NCBI GenBank assembly: GCA_019429105.1
Contig: JAHYJE010000002.1
Span: forward strand, 62,001-126,000
Origin: Syntrophobacterales bacterium
GTDB taxonomy: Bacteria > Desulfobacterota > Syntrophia > Syntrophales > UBA5619
Length of the DNA stretch: 64,000 nucleotides
Direction: 5' to 3'
Made by a program: the position numbers and the translations under genes. The notes beneath the pieces were generated by a model. The model was not told the DNA's origin. It did not search any database and saw only the letters and a program-made list of their open reading frames with translations. Shown piece by piece: positions 58,894 to 64,000 of the stretch (its first letter is position 1; every line of letters starts with the position of its first letter).

Positions 58894-58990
58894 CGTAATC
58901 CCCCCCAACAGCTCTTGTATGAATCTGCGCTCAAACGAACGCCCGTTGAATTTTTTTATTCTCTTTGATATGCGGAGCTTTGCCTTTTTT

Positions 58991-59917
58991 CTACTTTCTG
59001 ACGGCTTGCAGAAAATCCCGCTCCTTATACTCGGGATCGGGATAGGTATAAAAACCCCTTCCCGTCTTTACCCCCAGCTCATTACGATCAATCATTTCCT
59101 TCAGGGCATCGGGGGGATGGTCTTGCGGATCCCCGGACTCGTTATAGTAAACCATTTCGATGCCGTAAACAACATCCAGCCCCACCTGGTCCATCAGGGC
59201 AAACGGCCCTTGTGAAACGCCATTCCAGATCATATAGGCTCTGTCAATATCTCTGAAATCAACATACCCGCCCGCCCATGAATGGAGGGATTCTCTTTTG
59301 ATTGCCCGCCATATCCTGTTGAAACAAAAACCCGGCAATTCTTTCTTCACGGTCAGGGGAACACAGCCAATGGCCAGAAGCCATCGTCTTGCCGCCGCCA
59401 TCGTTTCCGGGCTGGTGGAAGTGCCGCCCATGAGATCCGCAATATTTTTCCCCAGGTCGGGGGAATAAAAATGGATGTTTATGCATCTCTCCGGTCTTTT
59501 CGTGGCACTCTCGATTCGGGAAACAGGGATGGAGGAGCTGTTTGTCGCGATGATGGAATCAGGGGGCGCCAGACCGTCTATTTGTTCAAAAATTTTCCTC
59601 TTCAAGCCCAGTTTTTCCGGGACTGCCTCGATGATCAGCTCCGCATCGCAAACAGCCTCCTCAAGACTGGCACAGCGCTGGACCTTCCGGGCCTGGGCAG
59701 CCATGTTCTCAAAAGGAGGAAGGGTCTTTCTGGCCGAATTGGCGATCCTCTGCCGGATCAAATCCATTCCCCTGGTAAAGGCACCTTTATCCGGATCAAA
59801 CACTTTAACCTTTTCCCCGCAGTAAGCAGCCATGAGCGCGATCTGAACGCCAAGCGTCCCCGTTCCTATAACAGCGACTCGCTGAAAAACGCGATCTCCG
59901 GCAGATGGATTCTTCAT
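58991..59917 (-). CDS. Divergent 3-hydroxyacyl-CoA dehydrogenase family protein
   Basis: 308 residues. NAD loop VIGTGTLGVQIAL is sound, and ATNSSSIPVSRI and INIHFYSPDLGKNIADLMGG occupy the catalytic His region. The substrate half departs from standard enzymes (NRIWRAIKRESLHSW) and the C-terminus is GVKTGRGFYTYPDPEYKE. This suggests a non-standard hydroxyacyl substrate. AAAAGGAG precedes the ATG. Confidence 0.85.
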   Translation of the reverse strand: MKNPSAGDRVFQRVAVIGTGTLGVQIALMAAYCGEKVKVFDPDKGAFTRGMDLIRQRIANSARKTLPPFENMAAQARKVQRCASLEEAVCDAELIIEAVPEKLGLKRKIFEQIDGLAPPDSIIATNSSSIPVSRIESATKRPERCINIHFYSPDLGKNIADLMGGTSTSPETMAAARRWLLAIGCVPLTVKKELPGFCFNRIWRAIKRESLHSWAGGYVDFRDIDRAYMIWNGVSQGPFALMDQVGLDVVYGIEMVYYNESGDPQDHPPDALKEMIDRNELGVKTGRGFYTYPDPEYKERDFLQAVRK

Positions 59918-60113
59918 GGTTAACTCCTTTTGTTAATGGAAATTCCGGATCCGGCTTCATATAAATGTCGACAGGAAAAAAACCGATACGTTTTGCCGGG
60001 AAATTCCCGGGGCTGCTCCCGGAATATTACGGCAACGCTGGCACAATCCCCAGTATTTCTCGCGCTTCCTCCTGCACGAGCGTCCTCAGGACCATTTCAC
60101 TGAATCGGTCTTT

Positions 60114-62192
60114 TCAGGTAAACGTCTTGCCCGCGGCGGCAAGTTTCTGCAGAAGCGGAGCAGGCTTCCACAGCTCGCCGTAGCGGCCGGCGGCGTATTT
60201 TTCCATTGCCTTGACCACATTCGAAAGTCCCACCGTGTCGGCATAGAACATAGGCCCGCCCCGGTGCAGCGGGAATCCATACCCCATCAGATAGACAACG
60301 TCGATATCCGAAGCCCGCTGGGCTATTCCCTCTTCGAGTATGTACGCAGCCTCGTTGACCAGCGCATAAACGAGTCTCTCGACAATCTCCGCGTCAGAGA
60401 CCGAACGCCGCTCCACGCCAAGCTCCCGGGAATGAGCGATGACCATGTCTCTCACCCACTCCGACGGATTAGGCGTATGATCGCCGGGATGGTAATCGTA
60501 CCAGCCGGCACCGGTCTTCTGTCCAAAACGGCCGTTTTCACACAGAATATCGGCCGCCTTCGAGTAGATCATCTCCGGTCGCTCCACGTAGCGGCGCTTG
60601 CGGATGTACCAGGCGACATCATTTCCGGCCAGATCGCTCATCCTGAATGGCCCCATCGCAAACCCGAACGCCTCCATCGCACGGTCGATCTGTGCGGGAA
60701 GGCCGCCTTCCTCCAGAAGAAACCCCGCCTGTCTCCCGTACTGCTCGATCATTCGGTTCCCGATGAAACCGTCGCATACACCTGATACCACCCCGATTTT
60801 CCTTATTTTCTTCGCAAGCGCCATCGTCGAGGCAAGAACCTCCGGGGAAGTTTTGGCGCCCCGCACAATTTCCAGCAGTTTCATGATATTTGCCGGGCTG
60901 AAGAAATGGGTGCCGAGAACGTCGGCGGGCCGCTTTGTGAACGCGGCGATCCGGTTGATATCGAGCGTGGAGGTATTGGACGCGAGAATGGCGCCCGTCT
61001 TCATTACCTCGTCAAGTTTCCGGAACACCCCCTCCTTGACCGCGAGATCCTCGAACACCGCCTCGATGACGATGTCTGCATCCCGGACATCGTCGTAGGA
61101 AAGGGCGCCCTTCAACATATTCATTCGCTGCTGAAACGTCTCGGGGGTCAGCTTTCCCTTTTTCAGTGAATTTTCATAATTTCCGCCGATGATTCCCAGC
61201 CCACGGTTCAGAAATTCTTCGTTGGCCTCAAGGATAACAACAGGAATCCCCGCGTTGGCAAAATTCATCGCGATTCCGCTCCCCATCGTCCCGGCCCCTA
61301 TGACCGCCGCTTTCCTGATAACCCTTTTGGGGATGTCTTCCGGCATATCGGGGATCTTCGCGGCCAGTCGCTCGGCGAAGAAATAGTGTCGCAGAGCCTT
61401 GCTCTCCGTCGTTTCGACAAGCTCCATAAACGTGTTGTGCTCCAGCTTCATCCCCTCCGCAAACGAAGAGGTCACCGACGCGGCCACACATTCGACGCAT
61501 AGCAGAGGCGCGGGAAAGCGTCCAGCTTTTTTCCCGACGCCCTGGCGCGCCCTCTCGATAAATTCGTTAAATCCCGGAAATTCTACCTTTTTCTCTGATA
61601 ATTTCGGCAACGGACGGATAGCGGCAATCGAACGGGCAAATTCCACCGCCCCGGTCAGAACGTCCCCCGCTACCATCCGGTCAAACAGTTTGGTCCGGGA
61701 AAGTTTTTCAGAAGAAGCGGGGTCGCCTGTGACAATCATCATCAGAGCTGTTTCAACACCCACCGCCCGGGGCATCCGCTGGGTTCCCCCCGCCCCGGGA
61801 AGAAGGCCCAGCTTCACCTCGGGAAAGGCAATCCGGGCGCCTGGCGCGGCAACACGGTAATGGCACCCCAGCGCCAGTTCAAGACCACCGCCCATTGCTA
61901 CCGAATGAACCGCCGCCACAACGGGCTTGCCGGCCTTTTCAATTTCCTCGATCACCTGAAGCAGGTTCGGCTCGGCGTAGCTCTCCGGTTTGTTGAATTC
62001 CCTTATATCCGCCCCGCCGGAAAAGGCTTTCCCCGCACCGGTGATGACAATCGCCCGGACGGCCTCATCGGCAAGCGCCCTTTTCACACCCTCCAAAATA
62101 CCACTGCGAGTCGAGAGCCCAAGGCCGTTGACAGGCGGATTATTCATGGTGACAACCGCAATGTCTCCTCTTTTTTCGTATTCTACGCTCAT
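60114..62192 (-). CDS. Bifunctional enoyl-CoA hydratase / 3-hydroxyacyl-CoA dehydrogenase
   Basis: 692 residues, FadB/FadJ architecture. Residues 1-190 are a crotonase with oxyanion loop [11 protein letters not shown] and both catalytic Glu (GGGLELALG and [16 protein letters not shown]). A linker leads to a dehydrogenase domain (about 295-475, [30 protein letters not shown]) and two C-terminal helical domains. It performs hydration and oxidation in beta-oxidation. Slightly shorter than E. coli FadB. GAGGAG precedes the ATG. Confidence 0.93.
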   Translation of the reverse strand: MSVEYEKRGDIAVVTMNNPPVNGLGLSTRSGILEGVKRALADEAVRAIVITGAGKAFSGGADIREFNKPESYAEPNLLQVIEEIEKAGKPVVAAVHSVAMGGGLELALGCHYRVAAPGARIAFPEVKLGLLPGAGGTQRMPRAVGVETALMMIVTGDPASSEKLSRTKLFDRMVAGDVLTGAVEFARSIAAIRPLPKLSEKKVEFPGFNEFIERARQGVGKKAGRFPAPLLCVECVAASVTSSFAEGMKLEHNTFMELVETTESKALRHYFFAERLAAKIPDMPEDIPKRVIRKAAVIGAGTMGSGIAMNFANAGIPVVILEANEEFLNRGLGIIGGNYENSLKKGKLTPETFQQRMNMLKGALSYDDVRDADIVIEAVFEDLAVKEGVFRKLDEVMKTGAILASNTSTLDINRIAAFTKRPADVLGTHFFSPANIMKLLEIVRGAKTSPEVLASTMALAKKIRKIGVVSGVCDGFIGNRMIEQYGRQAGFLLEEGGLPAQIDRAMEAFGFAMGPFRMSDLAGNDVAWYIRKRRYVERPEMIYSKAADILCENGRFGQKTGAGWYDYHPGDHTPNPSEWVRDMVIAHSRELGVERRSVSDAEIVERLVYALVNEAAYILEEGIAQRASDIDVVYLMGYGFPLHRGGPMFYADTVGLSNVVKAMEKYAAGRYGELWKPAPLLQKLAAAGKTFT

Positions 62193-62227
62193 ACTCTCCT
62201 CATCAAAGTGAATCTTCGCATCCTTCC

Positions 62228-63208
62228 TTAGCGAATCGGTTTTTCACCCGCTTCGGCAGGGGCAAGCTCCCCGATATCCTTCATAAATTGCAGAAGTTTC
62301 AAAAGCTTTACGTCCCTTTCCTTCATAATCTCACCGGGAGAACGGCCGCCGTAATCGTAAAATCCGGCGCCCGTCTTAACGCCAAGCTTTCCTTCGGCAA
62401 CCAGACGATCAACTGACCGGTAGGCTGTCTGCTGCGCCGGCGATCTGTAATCGGCGTTTGCAATGGCCTTCTGGGTAAGGTCCAGCCCGGTAAAGTCCAT
62501 TTTCTTAACCAGCCCGACAATCGGCATGCGAAGGGCAAAACCGGCCTTGGTCGCCTGATCTATCTCTGCGGCTGTCGCGTATCCGTTGTCCAGCAGGTAC
62601 AGCACCTCATTGCGAAGGGCGCTCTGGAGCCGGTTGACGATGAATCCCGGCAGAAATCGGGAAATCACCACGGGTGTTTTACCCAGCTTCACCAGGAGCG
62701 ACTTGACCGCATGGACCGTCTCGTCGGAGGTGGACTCCCCCCGGACAATTTCCACCAGCGGCACGATATGGGGCGGAGCAAACCAGTGGGCGATGAGAAC
62801 CTTGTCCGGTCTTTTCGTATTGACAAAACTGAAGATGTCCATATAGGACGTGTTGCTGGCAAAGATGGCATGTGGCGGGCAGACTGCATCAAGCCTGTCG
62901 AAAACCGCCTTTTTGACGGCACGGTCCTCGGAAACCGCCTCGATCACGAGATCGGCCGCACTGGCCGCAATATCAAAATCAGTCGTACACTCAATCCTTT
63001 CTAAAACGGCGGCCGGCTCTCCGCCCTCCCAGAATCCGGTTTCCATAAGCGTCCGGATGTTGGAATCGATCAAATTTCTGGCGTTTTCCAGGATTTTTTC
63101 GTCTTGATCGACCAACCGGACATTCAACCCCCCGCCGGCGAATACCTGGGCCAGCGAGTGACCCATCGTTCCCGCCCCGATTACAGCCACATTCTTGATC
63201 CCGTTCAT
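62228..63208 (-). CDS. 3-hydroxyacyl-CoA dehydrogenase family protein next to BKACE
   Basis: 326 residues from ATG 63208 (GGGGAG upstream; GTG 63214 is possible). NAD loop [13 protein letters not shown], then ASNTSYMDIFSFV and IAHWFAPPHIVPLVEIV in place of the usual HFFSP: the catalytic His is kept but the surrounding residues differ. L-carnitine dehydrogenases belong to this family and are often paired with BKACE enzymes, so a hydroxy acid substrate rather than a CoA ester is possible. Confidence 0.85.
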   Translation of the reverse strand: MNGIKNVAVIGAGTMGHSLAQVFAGGGLNVRLVDQDEKILENARNLIDSNIRTLMETGFWEGGEPAAVLERIECTTDFDIAASAADLVIEAVSEDRAVKKAVFDRLDAVCPPHAIFASNTSYMDIFSFVNTKRPDKVLIAHWFAPPHIVPLVEIVRGESTSDETVHAVKSLLVKLGKTPVVISRFLPGFIVNRLQSALRNEVLYLLDNGYATAAEIDQATKAGFALRMPIVGLVKKMDFTGLDLTQKAIANADYRSPAQQTAYRSVDRLVAEGKLGVKTGAGFYDYGGRSPGEIMKERDVKLLKLLQFMKDIGELAPAEAGEKPIR

Positions 63209-63221
63209 CTCCACTCTCCCC

Positions 63222-64000
63222 TCATGACAACCTTTTCAACCCGAGCAATTGACGCGCCTCATCCGGGGTTGCCGGTTCCCGGCCGCATTCCCTGGATATG
63301 CGGGTCAGTCGGGCAACCAACTGGGCATTGTCTTTGGCAAGTTCTCCCTGTCTGTAATAAAGGTTGTCCTCAAGTCCCGTACGGACATGCCCTCCCATTG
63401 CAAGGGCCAGCATGTTCATCGGCAACTGGTGCCGCCCGATGGCGCAAACCGACCAGAGTGATTCAGGAGGCAGGCTTTCCACCAGATGAACAAGCGATCG
63501 GGCCGTCGCCGGCGCTCCCCCTTTTACCCCAAAAACAAACTGCCACCACAAAGGCGTTGAGATCAACCCCTTCTTCACCAGCGTCATGGCATTCTCTATC
63601 ATCCCGCTATCGAAGACTTCAATCTCCGGCTTGACAGCGGCCGCCAGCATCCTCCGGGCAAGTTCCTCCAGAAAATCCGGCGGATTGAGAAAGACGCGAT
63701 CATTGAAGTTCATGGAACCGGCGTCCAGCGAAGCCAGTTCCGGCGCGGCGGAAAGGCTGTTGAAGCGCTCCTCCTCCCCGACCCGGCCAGCGCCGCCACT
63801 CGCCGTAAAATTTATTATGATATCGCACCCCTGAGAACGGATAAGTTCCTTTACCTTTTGGAAACGCGACCGGTCGCAGGTCATCCTTCCTTCATCGTCG
63901 CGGACATGAACATGGACAACCGCCGCTCCTTCCCGCCAACACGAAAGCGCCGCCCCGGCAATTTCCTCGGGGGTTACGGGAAGGCCGGGGTTATGACTCT
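63222..64000 (-). CDS. Beta-keto acid cleavage enzyme (BKACE), partial
   Basis: About 259 residues up to the right edge; the 5' end is outside. The Zn-binding HxH occurs in VVHVHVRDDEG, and the C-terminal MGGHVRTGLEDNLYYRQG is typical. BKACE (formerly DUF849) enzymes react a beta-keto acid with acetyl-CoA to give acetoacetate and a CoA ester; the founding member is 3-keto-5-aminohexanoate cleavage enzyme in lysine fermentation. Stop is 13 nt before the next dehydrogenase start, so one operon. Substrate unknown. Confidence 0.9.
   Translation of the reverse strand, partial: SHNPGLPVTPEEIAGAALSCWREGAAVVHVHVRDDEGRMTCDRSRFQKVKELIRSQGCDIIINFTASGGAGRVGEEERFNSLSAAPELASLDAGSMNFNDRVFLNPPDFLEELARRMLAAAVKPEIEVFDSGMIENAMTLVKKGLISTPLWWQFVFGVKGGAPATARSLVHLVESLPPESLWSVCAIGRHQLPMNMLALAMGGHVRTGLEDNLYYRQGELAKDNAQLVARLTRISRECGREPATPDEARQLLGLKRLS

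Overview
The window looks like a chromosomal segment of an anaerobic Gram-negative bacterium, most likely a Desulfobacterota (former Deltaproteobacteria) of the syntrophic or sulfate-reducing kind. This is inferred from the gene mix: an LptD outer-membrane protein end, a complete futalosine (mqn) menaquinone pathway, a membrane pyrophosphatase, rubrerythrin, a sigma54 activator, an hgcAB mercury-methylation pair, and a large beta-oxidation block next to a beta-keto acid cleavage enzyme. The core is GC-rich; the middle island is compositionally mixed.

Layout. 1-3.9 kb (+): lptD end, rplM-rpsI with promoter and terminator, argC, cysS. 4.0-11.2 kb (+): mqnE-A-C-D-B, a UbiA prenyltransferase and a UbiD decarboxylase, tightly packed. 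11.2-26.4 kb: a defence and toxin island starting 5 nt after the mqn operon. It holds hsdR, hsdM, a small coupled ORF with 13-residue repeats, and hsdS; a 1839-residue metallophosphoesterase-NACHT protein; two gene remnants; an MntA/HepT pair; a PemK-like toxin with an XRE-ImmA regulator; and a HigB/HigA-like pair. 26.5-31.2 kb: rubrerythrin, an Asp-ligand ferredoxin, an HD protein, a class IV aminotransferase, a CusA-type RND remnant, and a type III glutamine synthetase pseudogene that still has a sigma54-like promoter.

31.3-40.3 kb (+): an AmpG-like transporter followed by a fused MurU-AmgK-like enzyme (likely cell-wall sugar salvage), small and HD proteins, a GerMN lipoprotein-like protein, EF-G and a two-GAF sigma54 activator. 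40.2-52.1 kb (-): a frameshifted MFS transporter, hppA, pth, rplY, prs, tRNA-Gln, ispE, a DUF1844 protein, htpX and clpB. 52.2-54.8 kb (+): hgcA-hgcB and a QueG-like iron-sulfur protein. 55-64 kb (-): a secreted rhodanese, an inverted-repeat element, then two thiolases (one lacking most catalytic residues), four separate 3-hydroxyacyl-CoA dehydrogenase modules, a crotonase fusion, and a BKACE enzyme cut by the window edge.

Best candidates for something new: the metallophosphoesterase-NACHT STAND protein beside the type I R-M locus, the repeat-bearing ORF translationally coupled between hsdM and hsdS, and the thiolase/dehydrogenase/BKACE cluster. hgcAB is a known system but is the most consequential metabolic trait here. 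No CRISPR array, rRNA operon or intact insertion sequence was seen.
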